The translations under genes were made by a program, and so were the position numbers. This document shows, one piece after another, positions 23,257 to 31,161 of a DNA stretch of 31,239 bases. The notes under the pieces were generated by a model. The model was given only the letters and a program-made list of their open reading frames with translations, was not told the DNA's origin and did not search any database. The stretch's first letter is position 1, and each line of letters begins with the position of its first letter. The DNA lies in contig JBHIEE010000019.1 in assembly GCA_046760445.1 (NCBI GenBank), positions 1 to 31,239 on the forward strand, read 5' to 3'. This stretch comes from JBHIEE01 sp046760445. GTDB taxonomy: Bacteria; Acidobacteriota; Aminicenantia; JdFR-78.

Positions 23257-23730
23257 TTATTCTAACTTATCTAAAATAAGATCAATCTTTTGTTCAGTTA
23301 AATTTCCATAATACTCAGAATTTATCTGCATGCACGGAGCATATTCACAAGCTCCAAGACATTCAACTGTTGATAAAGTGAATTTCCGATCAGGGGTAAT
23401 TTCACCCACTCCAATTCCTAATTTTTTTGAAAGATAATCTATTATTTTCTCCGCGCCAAGAAGAGAACAACTGATGTTAGAACAAACCTGGAGATGATAT
23501 TTGCCCACGGGTTGTTGATGGAACATACTATAAAAAGTAACTACTTCCCGAACTCTAATTGGCTTCATTTCTAAAATTTGAGCCACTAATTTTTCTACTT
23601 CTGGGTTAATATAACCAAATTCTTTCTGAGCAAGATGAAGAACAGACAGTAAAGCAGCCTGTTTTTGGGGATAATAACTGATAACCTCTTTAATCTTTTT
23701 TTCTGTTTCAGGTGAAAATTTAACGCTCAT
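23257..23730 (-). CDS. nuoE: NADH-quinone oxidoreductase subunit E
   Basis: This 157-residue thioredoxin-fold 2Fe-2S subunit has ligands C83, C88 (CX4C) and C124, C128 (CX3C). It partners with NuoF at the NADH end and binds the N1a cluster. Its start overlaps the stop of nuoD by four bases (ATGA), showing co-translation. The 74-base spacer to nuoF is AT-rich. Confidence 0.94.
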   Translation of the reverse strand: MSVKFSPETEKKIKEVISYYPQKQAALLSVLHLAQKEFGYINPEVEKLVAQILEMKPIRVREVVTFYSMFHQQPVGKYHLQVCSNISCSLLGAEKIIDYLSKKLGIGVGEITPDRKFTLSTVECLGACEYAPCMQINSEYYGNLTEQKIDLILDKLE

Positions 23731-25058
23731 CGGTCAAGCTCGCCTCCAATCATATTCAGGGAGCCAAAAGTGGGAATAATATCAGCTACATAACCGCCTT
23801 GAATCATTCTTTCTAAGGCAGAAACGATATGAAAACAAGGAGCTCTAAGGTGGAGACGATAAGGTTTGTCTGTGCCATCACTCACAATATAGAACCCTAC
23901 TTCTCCATTTCCTCCTTCTACAGAAAAATATACCTCTCCTTTTGAGAGATGAATTCCATGATTTTTCATAAAAAACTTAAAGTGACTGATTAAGCCGCTG
24001 ATAGTAGTATAAGTATCTTCTTTAGGCGGAATAATATATCTTTTATCCCTGGTTAAAATATAAGGATACTTATCTTTTTCAGAACCCTCTAAATTAGGAG
24101 AAAGCTTTATCTTCTGAGTGGGTTTTCTTATTTTTGAAGATTTAATAGCCTGGTAGGGCTCAATATATTCCTGAATATTCTCTAGTTCAACTTTTCCTTG
24201 AGGCATCCTCTCCACTGCCTGCTCAATTATCCTCAAGCTTTGCTCCATTTCTAACATTCTGACATAATAACGATCATAATTATCGCCATTTTCCCCGAGA
24301 GGAACTTCAAAATCCAATTGGTCATAAATTAGATAAGGCTGTGCTTTTCTAACATCATAATAAACTCCAGTGGACCGTAAACAAGGACCAGTAAATCCGT
24401 ATGAAATAGCCTCCTCTTTGGAAACAATTGCTATTCCTTTTGTTCGATTAAGAAATATTTTATTATTAGTTAAAAGGCCGTGACAGTCCTTCAGCACCTT
24501 CCTGGTTTCTTTTATTCCTTTTTTAATGAGTTCTTTATAATTTGAAGACAAATCTGCTCTCACGCCACCAATTCTGATATAAGAAGTAGTCATTCTTACA
24601 CTAGTTGTTTGTTCTACAATATCCCATAAAAATTCTCTTGCCTTAATCATATACAGAAATACAGTAAAGGCACCTGTCTCCATAGCCATTGCTGCCAAAC
24701 AAGTTAAATGGTCACTTATTCTGGAAATTTCACACATTATCACTCTGATATATTTAGCTCGCTCAGGAATATCCAGACCAAGCATTTTCTCAACTGCCAT
24801 TACATAACCAGTGTTATTGATTAAAGGAGAAACATAATTTAACCGATCAGTATAAGGTAATACCTGAAAATAGGTTTTATGCTCGCATGTTTTTTCAAAC
24901 CCTCGATGAAGGTACCCAATTTCTACTTCAGAATTTAAAACTCTTTCTCCCTCCAATTCAAGCATAATCCGAATTGTACCATGCATCGCTGGATGAGAAG
25001 GTCCCATATTTAACAGAAGACTTTCTTTTTTTGCTTTTTTCTTAAAAACTTCAGGCAT
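23727..25058 (-). CDS. nuoD: NADH-quinone oxidoreductase subunit D
   Basis: The 49-kDa-type subunit that, with NuoB, forms the quinone-binding site. GPSHPAMHG (19-27), IGYLHRGFEK and the C-terminal PTFGSLNMIGGELDR are hallmark segments. The length of 443 residues is slightly above the usual 380-420, with an extra charged stretch around 315-335 (RKPTQKIKLSPNLEGSEKDK). It lacks the Ni-binding cysteines of hydrogenases, so it is a complex I subunit. The 158-base spacer before it contains a palindromic element. Confidence 0.95.
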   Translation of the reverse strand: MPEVFKKKAKKESLLLNMGPSHPAMHGTIRIMLELEGERVLNSEVEIGYLHRGFEKTCEHKTYFQVLPYTDRLNYVSPLINNTGYVMAVEKMLGLDIPERAKYIRVIMCEISRISDHLTCLAAMAMETGAFTVFLYMIKAREFLWDIVEQTTSVRMTTSYIRIGGVRADLSSNYKELIKKGIKETRKVLKDCHGLLTNNKIFLNRTKGIAIVSKEEAISYGFTGPCLRSTGVYYDVRKAQPYLIYDQLDFEVPLGENGDNYDRYYVRMLEMEQSLRIIEQAVERMPQGKVELENIQEYIEPYQAIKSSKIRKPTQKIKLSPNLEGSEKDKYPYILTRDKRYIIPPKEDTYTTISGLISHFKFFMKNHGIHLSKGEVYFSVEGGNGEVGFYIVSDGTDKPYRLHLRAPCFHIVSALERMIQGGYVADIIPTFGSLNMIGGELDR

Positions 25059-25085
25059 CTCTTTGTCTTAATCTTTTAGAATATA

Positions 25086-25213
25086 AATAAATTCAAAATT
25101 CAAAATGCAAAGCGCAAAATTACAATTTTGAAAGCAAGTTTTTCTAAAATCAGTTTTGAATTTTGTCTCGAGTGCTCGGGATGGTTTTTTCATTTTGCAT
25201 TTTACATTTTAAA
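25086..25213. repeat. AT-rich palindromic element in the nuoC-nuoD spacer
   Basis: The left words ATTCAAAATTCAAAATGCAAA are answered by TTTTGAATTTTG and CATTTTGCATTTTACATTTT on the right. It includes copy 2 of the TCCCGAG hairpin at 25166-25181. It occupies nearly all of the spacer. Confidence 0.6.
25166..25181. repeat. TCCCGAG hairpin, copy 2 (reverse orientation)
   Basis: TCTCGAG-TG-CTCGGGA is the reverse complement of copy 1 (17386-17401) with one mismatch. The flanking bases (GGGATGG) match the reverse of the flank at copies 1 and 3. Confidence 0.65.
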
Positions 25214-25216
25214 TTT

Positions 25217-25714
25217 CTATAAAGTTCTTGGTTGTCTTTTCTTCAATGGATAATCCTTCCGAAGAGGATAACCTTCAAATCCTTCATACATTAGTATTCT
25301 TCTTAAATCAGGATGATTTTTAAATTTCAGACCAAACATATCAAATACCTCCCTCTCTAACCAGTTTGCATTTTCCCACAGCGGTGTAAGAGACTCTACC
25401 CATGCTTCACTTTCTGATACGCGGATTTTCAGGCGGATTCGATGGTTTAATTTAAAAGAGTATAAATGGCAAATTACTTCGAATCTATCTTTTCCTGCTG
25501 TCTGAATGGTATCCTCTAATCCCAACAAATCAACACAGGTAATATCTAATAATAATTCATAATTAAGTTCCTCTTCATGCTTTAGAAACTTCACTGCTTC
25601 GAACAAAGCTTCCCTTTGAATGAGAATTGTCTCGTCTCCGAAATGAAAAGAAATTTCTATAATCTCATTAGGAAATTTCTCTTTCAATTTTCTTAAACCT
25701 AAACTTTCTTTCAT
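25217..25714 (-). CDS. nuoC: NADH-quinone oxidoreductase subunit C
   Basis: The 30-kDa-type subunit (165 residues), with the signature around EREVFDMFGLKFKNHPD and the C-terminal YPLRKDYPLK. It is structural and holds NuoB and NuoD. It is a separate gene, not fused to nuoD. Its start overlaps the nuoB stop by four bases. Confidence 0.94.
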   Translation of the reverse strand: MKESLGLRKLKEKFPNEIIEISFHFGDETILIQREALFEAVKFLKHEEELNYELLLDITCVDLLGLEDTIQTAGKDRFEVICHLYSFKLNHRIRLKIRVSESEAWVESLTPLWENANWLEREVFDMFGLKFKNHPDLRRILMYEGFEGYPLRKDYPLKKRQPRTL

Positions 25715-26193
25715 TTCCCAGTAAATTTATCCTTCCATTTCCAATCTTGAGTTTGAGTTTGAACCTTGTGCTGCAGCTTTATCAAAGCGTCTAAGATTGT
25801 TTCTGGTCGAGGGGGACAGCCAGGAATATATACATCAACTGAAATAATTTTATCAATTCCCTGAACTACAGCATAATTATCATATATCCCGCCACTTACC
25901 GCACAAGCTCCAATAGCTACTACCCACTTTGGCTCAGTCATTTGGTCGTAAATCTTCTTTAACACAGGAGCAAGTTTTTGATTTACTGTACCCACGACCA
26001 ACAACATATCAGACTGTCGAGGAGAAAACCGTGTCCAACCAGCACCAAAGCGGTCAATATCAAAATGGGCACAAGCAGCAGACATATATTCCATCCCACA
26101 GCAAGCGGTAACGAAGGGATACTGAAACAGTGAGAACTTTCTTGCCCAACCCAAGATATGATTAAATCGAGTTGTAATAAAATTAACCTTCAT
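25711..26193 (-). CDS. nuoB: NADH-quinone oxidoreductase subunit B
   Basis: This 160-residue subunit binds cluster N2, the final electron donor to quinone: adjacent C31-C32, C97 and C126 (PGCPPRP). The CCGMEYMSAACAHFDIDRFG segment is diagnostic. It pairs with NuoD. A 229-base spacer with a palindrome separates it from nuoA. Confidence 0.95.
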   Translation of the reverse strand: MKVNFITTRFNHILGWARKFSLFQYPFVTACCGMEYMSAACAHFDIDRFGAGWTRFSPRQSDMLLVVGTVNQKLAPVLKKIYDQMTEPKWVVAIGACAVSGGIYDNYAVVQGIDKIISVDVYIPGCPPRPETILDALIKLQHKVQTQTQDWKWKDKFTGK

Positions 26194-26231
26194 CTTATAG
26201 TATTTTAGCTTTTCTTAAAGCATTAGTATAA

Positions 26232-26373
26232 TAAATCCTAAATCCTAATATCGAAATTCTAAACAAATTCTAAATTCAAATTTTCCAAATACAAAACTAA
26301 ATTCCTTTAGAACATTTGAATTTTCGGTCATTAGTGCTTGTTTAGTATTTCGGATTTAGTGCTTAGAATTTCA
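26232..26373. repeat. AT-rich palindromic element in the nuoA-nuoB spacer
   Basis: AAATCCTAAATCCTAA and CGAAATTCTAAACAAA on the left are answered by CGGATTTAGTGCTTAGAATTTC on the right. CGAAATTCTAAACAA and GGATTTAGTGCTTAG also occur in the element at 17346-17500, and TTTCGGTCATT is shared with 18465-18616. Confidence 0.65.
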
Positions 26374-26422
26374 TATCTTCTTGTCATTTTTATCTTTGCA
26401 TTTTACATTTTACATTTCACGA

Positions 26423-26863
26423 TTATTCCCATTCCAAAGCCCCTTTTTTCCAAGCATAAATGAATCCACCAATTAGCACAAAAAAATAAGCAAAAATAAC
26501 AAGAAGGGCAGTGATTTTCATCCTCTTGAAAATTAATGCCCACGGAAAAAGGAAGACCACTTCAATATCGAACAACAGAAACAGAAGGGCTATTAGATAA
26601 TATTTGGTAGGAAACGAACCTATCTCAGTCTGAAGCAAAGGGCTTCCGCATTCAAACGGTTCTAATTTTGAAGAATAAATTTTTTTTGGCCCGAGAAAAA
26701 CCCCAATAAAAACCATGATTAAGGTTAGGATTGCTATGATTAGAAAAAAGATTAATAATTCCATCGTTTTTATTTGAATTGAAGGCATTATTTTATATAA
26801 AGAAAAATTTTTTTGCAAATACTTTAATAAATAGAGTATAATTTTTAGCTGATGAAAATTCAA
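26423..26863 (-). CDS. nuoA: NADH-quinone oxidoreductase subunit A
   Basis: Small membrane subunit with three helices and the conserved loop KLEPFECGSPL. The longest frame gives 146 residues, but the family normally begins just before the first helix. ATG 26764 (MELLIFFLIIA) gives 113 residues and fits a promoter at 26790-26818, since upstream codons would lie before or at the transcription start. It heads the nuo operon. The divergent sulfatase-fold gene starts at 26852 and overlaps only the spurious upstream part. Confidence 0.93.
   Translation of the reverse strand: MNFHQLKIILYLLKYLQKNFSLYKIMPSIQIKTMELLIFFLIIAILTLIMVFIGVFLGPKKIYSSKLEPFECGSPLLQTEIGSFPTKYYLIALLFLLFDIEVVFLFPWALIFKRMKITALLVIFAYFFVLIGGFIYAWKKGALEWE
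26790..26818 (-). promoter_or_regulatory. nuo operon promoter
   Basis: On the minus strand TTGCAA (26818-26813) and TAAAAT (26795-26790) are 17 bases apart. Transcription would start near 26783, about 19 bases before the preferred nuoA start at 26764. Confidence 0.55.
26813..26842 (+). promoter_or_regulatory. Promoter of the sulfatase-fold pair
   Basis: TTGCAA (26813-26818), which is self-complementary and also serves the nuo promoter, is followed after 18 bases by a perfect TATAAT (26837-26842). Transcription would begin about 26849, only a few bases before ATG 26852, so the message is nearly leaderless. Confidence 0.55.
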
Positions 26864-29545
26864 AATAGACTTATTTTTTATATTTTAATTTTATTTTCTT
26901 TTGGATTTATTCAGTGCAATCTTTCAAAATCAAAAGAATACCGACTCAAACAAGGAGAACTTTTCAGATTTATAGATCATTTAAAAGAAGAAAATGTCAT
27001 TGAAACTCCTTTAAAAAACTTAATAAAAAATTTTAAATTAATAGAAGAAGATTTGTCGGGAAAATGGACTTATTTGCCTGAGTTCTCCAACGACGAATAT
27101 GAAGTCTGGGGAATATCCACTAAATTTCCTATTTTTGCTTTCAATGAACGAAAAAAGCCAAAGGGAATGGATTTATTTAAAAAAAGAAAAAAGATTAAAT
27201 TTTTTACTGAAAATCAAGAACAAGAAGAATACTGGAAATGGTTACAGACTAATAAAATTATTAATTTAAATAGCCTTAAAAACTATAAAGGTGAATCAAG
27301 CGGAGTAGTTGTCAAAAGAGGAGAACCCCTTGAAGTGGATATATTCCTTCCTGACGGAGAGATAATTCTTGACATTGTAGCTGTTAATATGAACGCCAAA
27401 TTTAATATACCTTATCTAAGAGTCCACCTTAACGAAAAAATTATAGGTGAAGCACCAATAAGCCGTAAAAAATTCTATCGTTTTAGAGAAAAAGTTAGAC
27501 TTGGAGCATACAAATTAAAACTGGAATATATAAACTCAAACGAGACATCCGTTCCTGAAAAAGAAAGATTTATTTTAATAGGTATGATAAAAATCTCTAC
27601 TCCTAAAGATATGATTCTGCTTTACCACCCGAGAAAAGATTCTGTTCCCTCCAATTCCCCAGGTAAATATAAAATCAAATATTACATTACTCCACAAGAA
27701 AAAACAAAAGAACTTATCAAACAGGGAATATTGAATTTATATGAAATTCAAAATAAATTTCCAATAAATGATTTCAATGTTAAAGAAAACCCTTACCAAG
27801 TAAAAAAGAAAATTAAATTGGTAAATTCGATGATTAATGTTCTCCTCTCTCCTCCTAAAAGCGAATATCAATTTACAGTAAGGATTCCCTCTTCTGCCTT
27901 TTTGGAATTTGGCTGTGGATTCTTAGAGAGAAACTGGAAAAGGAAAGGAAGTGGAGTAACTTTTAAGATATTAATAGAGGATGGAAAGAAGAAAAAACTA
28001 TTATTTTCGAAATCTTTAGATCCTTTTCGTAATCCTGATGACCGCAACCTTTTTATACAAAAGATTGATTTGTCTTCTTTTGAGAATAAAAAGATAAAGA
28101 TTTCTTTTTTAACTCAAAGGAAACCCCGAGGCAAATCTATTAGAATCGAACCTTCATTCTGGTATAATCCGATAATTTATTCCCCAAATATCTCCAAAGA
28201 AAAAGAATTAAATGTGATATTGATTTCTATTGACACCTTAAGGCCCGATCACTTAAGCTGTTACGGTTATTCACGAAAAACCTCTCCTAATATAGATAAA
28301 TTAGCCAAAGATGGTATACTTTTCGTAAACTCCTTTAGCAGTACTTCCTGGACTTTACCAGCCCACATTTCCCTATTAACTTCTTTAGATACAGTTCATC
28401 ATCAAGTCTATTTCCCTTTTCAAAGAATGAATGAAGAAATAATGACTTTGGCTGATATCTTAAGAAATAACAATTTCTACTGCAGTGCTTTTACAGGAGG
28501 AGGATATCTTAATGCTAAATATGGCTTCGCAAAAGGCTTCGATAGTTATCAGGAATTAAAAATCAAAGGGGATATTTCCTTTAGGTATGATGAAGCAGAA
28601 ATACTTTCTGAAAAAGCCTTGTCCTGGATTGACCAAAATAAGGATAAAAAATTCTTCCTTTTCCTTCATACTTATCAACCTCATGATCCCTATGCCAACT
28701 TATCTTCTACAGGAAAGATTTTTTTAGATAAAAATCATAAATGGGAAAGAATTGATCTCGGAAAAATTTTTAAAAATGGAGACAGTGATAGACATTCAAT
28801 TCAATTTACAGAAGAAGAGAGGAAAAATATAATTGCTTTATATGATGGAGAAATCAAATATACCGATGAATATTTTGTCAAACCCTTAATCCGACAATTA
28901 AAAGAACTGGATTTATACAATAAAACACTAATTATTTTAACAAGTGATCACGGAGAGGAATTTTACGACCATAAAGCCTGGTTACATGACCACAGTCTTT
29001 ATAATGAAGCAATCAAAATCCCTCTTATTATTAAATTCCCTAACTCAAAATTTCAGGGAAAAAGGATTGCCCAGATAGTTAGGCTGGTCGATATAATGCC
29101 TTCTATTTTAGATTATTTAGATATAGAATACTCCTTCCCCAGCTTAGATGGAAAGAGCTTAATGAATTTAATAGAAGGAAAAGAAGAAAATAATAGAACT
29201 TTTATCAGCGATTTAGCGCTTAGAAGATTCAGGGAGATTTATCCTACTATTATTACTATTAACAAAAATAATCTGAAATTAATCGTGAATGAAAAAATAA
29301 TATCTCCTTATGTAGAAGAAATCAGCACTGATTTCAAAGAGTATAAAGTAGAGCTCTATGATATGGAAAATGATCCAGGAGAAAAAATTAATTTGGCCGG
29401 TAAACAGAAATACCACAAAGTAATTACTGAATTAATTACATTAATAAGAAACTATTATCAAGTCTCCAAGAAACAAAAAATCAAAGAGATAACTTTAGAT
29501 AAAGAGCTTAAGGAAAGATTAAGAGCTTTAGGTTACATCAAGTAA
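26852..29545 (+). CDS. Sulfatase-fold hydrolase with N-terminal beta domains, Thr at the nucleophile position
   Basis: This 897-residue protein has a hydrophobic N-terminus (7-20, then C22, possibly a lipoprotein although Gln before the Cys is atypical). Next come about 430 residues of beta-rich sequence that may bind sugar (186-250 and 340-440), then an alkaline-phosphatase/sulfatase core from about 453. Metal ligands include D461 in ISIDTLRPDH and D699-H700 in TSDHGEE. At the site where sulfatases have C-x-P-x-R for formylglycine, this reads T-L-P-A-H (501-505). The nucleophile is therefore probably Thr501 and the enzyme may act on phosphate, phosphonate or phosphodiester substrates rather than sulfate esters. 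No ribosome site is seen. The partner gene starts one base into its stop (TAATG). Confidence 0.85.
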   Translation: MKIQNRLIFYILILFSFGFIQCNLSKSKEYRLKQGELFRFIDHLKEENVIETPLKNLIKNFKLIEEDLSGKWTYLPEFSNDEYEVWGISTKFPIFAFNERKKPKGMDLFKKRKKIKFFTENQEQEEYWKWLQTNKIINLNSLKNYKGESSGVVVKRGEPLEVDIFLPDGEIILDIVAVNMNAKFNIPYLRVHLNEKIIGEAPISRKKFYRFREKVRLGAYKLKLEYINSNETSVPEKERFILIGMIKISTPKDMILLYHPRKDSVPSNSPGKYKIKYYITPQEKTKELIKQGILNLYEIQNKFPINDFNVKENPYQVKKKIKLVNSMINVLLSPPKSEYQFTVRIPSSAFLEFGCGFLERNWKRKGSGVTFKILIEDGKKKKLLFSKSLDPFRNPDDRNLFIQKIDLSSFENKKIKISFLTQRKPRGKSIRIEPSFWYNPIIYSPNISKEKELNVILISIDTLRPDHLSCYGYSRKTSPNIDKLAKDGILFVNSFSSTSWTLPAHISLLTSLDTVHHQVYFPFQRMNEEIMTLADILRNNNFYCSAFTGGGYLNAKYGFAKGFDSYQELKIKGDISFRYDEAEILSEKALSWIDQNKDKKFFLFLHTYQPHDPYANLSSTGKIFLDKNHKWERIDLGKIFKNGDSDRHSIQFTEEERKNIIALYDGEIKYTDEYFVKPLIRQLKELDLYNKTLIILTSDHGEEFYDHKAWLHDHSLYNEAIKIPLIIKFPNSKFQGKRIAQIVRLVDIMPSILDYLDIEYSFPSLDGKSLMNLIEGKEENNRTFISDLALRRFREIYPTIITINKNNLKLIVNEKIISPYVEEISTDFKEYKVELYDMENDPGEKINLAGKQKYHKVITELITLIRNYYQVSKKQKIKEITLDKELKERLRALGYIK

Positions 29546-31161
29546 TGAGAGAATGGAAAAAATTCACTCTCGCTATTTTAAGCCTAACCATCATCCTCAC
29601 TGCTTTAATTCTCTATTTACTTGTTTTACCCAAACATAAGCCAAACTTTATTCTTATTACTTTAGATACACAAAGGGCAGACTACATTGGTGCCTATTCT
29701 TCGATTAATGCTTTAACTCCGTGTATTGATTCTCTGTCTGAAAAAGGGATACTATTTGAAAACTGTTACAGTCTAATTCCTATTACTCTTCCTGCTCATG
29801 CTTCAATTTTTTATTCCCAACCTCCCCATAAATTAAATATTTATAACAATGGGGAGATTTTTAATGGTGAAGGGAAAATATCTTTAGCTGAAATATTCAA
29901 AGACAAAGGATATTTGACCGGAGCCTTTGTTTCTCTTGGTGTGCTAACAGCAAGATATGGTTTAAAGAATGGATTCGATTCTTATTATGATAAATTTCCT
30001 GAATCAAGATGGTATCTCACTGCAGAGGAAGTCAATTCTCGAGTCTTTCCCTGGCTAGAAGAAAATAAAGACCAAAAATTCTTTTTGTGGATTCATTATT
30101 CTGATCCTCATGACCCATATGCCCCTCCCTATTTACCTCCTAATTTCAGGATCTATTTGAATGATTTGCTTTTAAAAGAATTTCATCTTAAAAATTCTAA
30201 TATTTATTATTTAAACCTAAATTTGAAAAAGGGAGAAAATACATTAAAATTTGAAGTCTTAAATGATTTCCCTATAAAGAAGAAGGGATATGAATTCAGA
30301 GCTCGATTGACTTCCATCGAATTCAGTAATTCAGAAAATTTAAAAATAAATTTCGAGAAAGGCTGGTTAGTGGAAAAGAGAAAGAAAGTCATTTATTTTA
30401 TGAGAAAAGAAGCTGTTATAAAATTGTTTAATTCAGAAGATAAAAGAGAAATAGAAGTTAAAATAGAAGGAAAAATAAATCTGCTTCCTTCTGAGCAAAT
30501 AGATCTGTATAGAAAAGAAGTAGAATATGTGGATAATGAAATTGGAAAATTAATTGATAAACTCCAAAATTTAAATCTTTTTGATAAAACCTATATTATT
30601 TTAGTGGGCGATCATGGCGAAGGGCTGGGAGAATATAAAACTGCCTGGGGAGGTCCTCATTTTGGACATATCCACTTTCTTTACAACGTTTATCTCAAGG
30701 TTCCTTTAATCATTTATAATCCTTCTTCAAAAGAAAAAGGAATTAGAATTTCAGAACCAGTTACCATACTGGATATTGCTCCTACTATCTTAGACTTAAT
30801 GGGCTGGAAAAAGTCTTCTCAGATGCAAGGTCAAAGCTTATTAAAAATAAAGAAAAAATACCAGTCTGAAATTTATGCTCAAACATATACTCCAGAGTCA
30901 TATTATGACCGATTCTCCATTATGAAGTTTCCCTGGCACTTAATTTCTACTCCAAAGAAAAAAGAATATGAACTGTTCAACTTATCTATTGATCCTTCAG
31001 AGACAGAGAATATTTATCATCAAAATAAATTCAAAAAAGAAATTATCCAGCTTAAAGAAAAATTGGATGCCTTTATTAAGCAAGCCTTACTCAATAAAGT
31101 GGAAAAGAAAAAAGACAATCAAACATTAGAAATGCTCAAATCCTTAGGATATATAAAATAA
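29545..31161 (+). CDS. Sulfatase-fold hydrolase with a beta insert, membrane-anchored
   Basis: This 538-residue partner of the previous gene has one N-terminal membrane helix (about 8-28). The core has D41 in ITLDTQRADY, the nucleophile-position motif T-L-P-A-H (81-85) and D356-H357 in GDHGEGLGEY. Between the SDPHDPY segment and the next core helix lies an insert of about 115 residues (202-318), rich in beta strands. Its start (IYLNDLLL) resembles a module in the upstream protein (VHLNEKII, residues 191-198). Both proteins end LGYIK. The pair looks like a tandem duplication with different accessory domains, possibly acting on one envelope glycan or lipid. The active face is outside the cytoplasm. 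Confidence 0.85.
   Translation: MREWKKFTLAILSLTIILTALILYLLVLPKHKPNFILITLDTQRADYIGAYSSINALTPCIDSLSEKGILFENCYSLIPITLPAHASIFYSQPPHKLNIYNNGEIFNGEGKISLAEIFKDKGYLTGAFVSLGVLTARYGLKNGFDSYYDKFPESRWYLTAEEVNSRVFPWLEENKDQKFFLWIHYSDPHDPYAPPYLPPNFRIYLNDLLLKEFHLKNSNIYYLNLNLKKGENTLKFEVLNDFPIKKKGYEFRARLTSIEFSNSENLKINFEKGWLVEKRKKVIYFMRKEAVIKLFNSEDKREIEVKIEGKINLLPSEQIDLYRKEVEYVDNEIGKLIDKLQNLNLFDKTYIILVGDHGEGLGEYKTAWGGPHFGHIHFLYNVYLKVPLIIYNPSSKEKGIRISEPVTILDIAPTILDLMGWKKSSQMQGQSLLKIKKKYQSEIYAQTYTPESYYDRFSIMKFPWHLISTPKKKEYELFNLSIDPSETENIYHQNKFKKEIIQLKEKLDAFIKQALLNKVEKKKDNQTLEMLKSLGYIK

Noticed and set aside
26852..31161. Arylsulfatase assignment for the two sulfatase-fold genes
   Set aside because: The C/S-x-P-x-R formylglycine motif is absent in both; T-L-P-A-H occupies the site.
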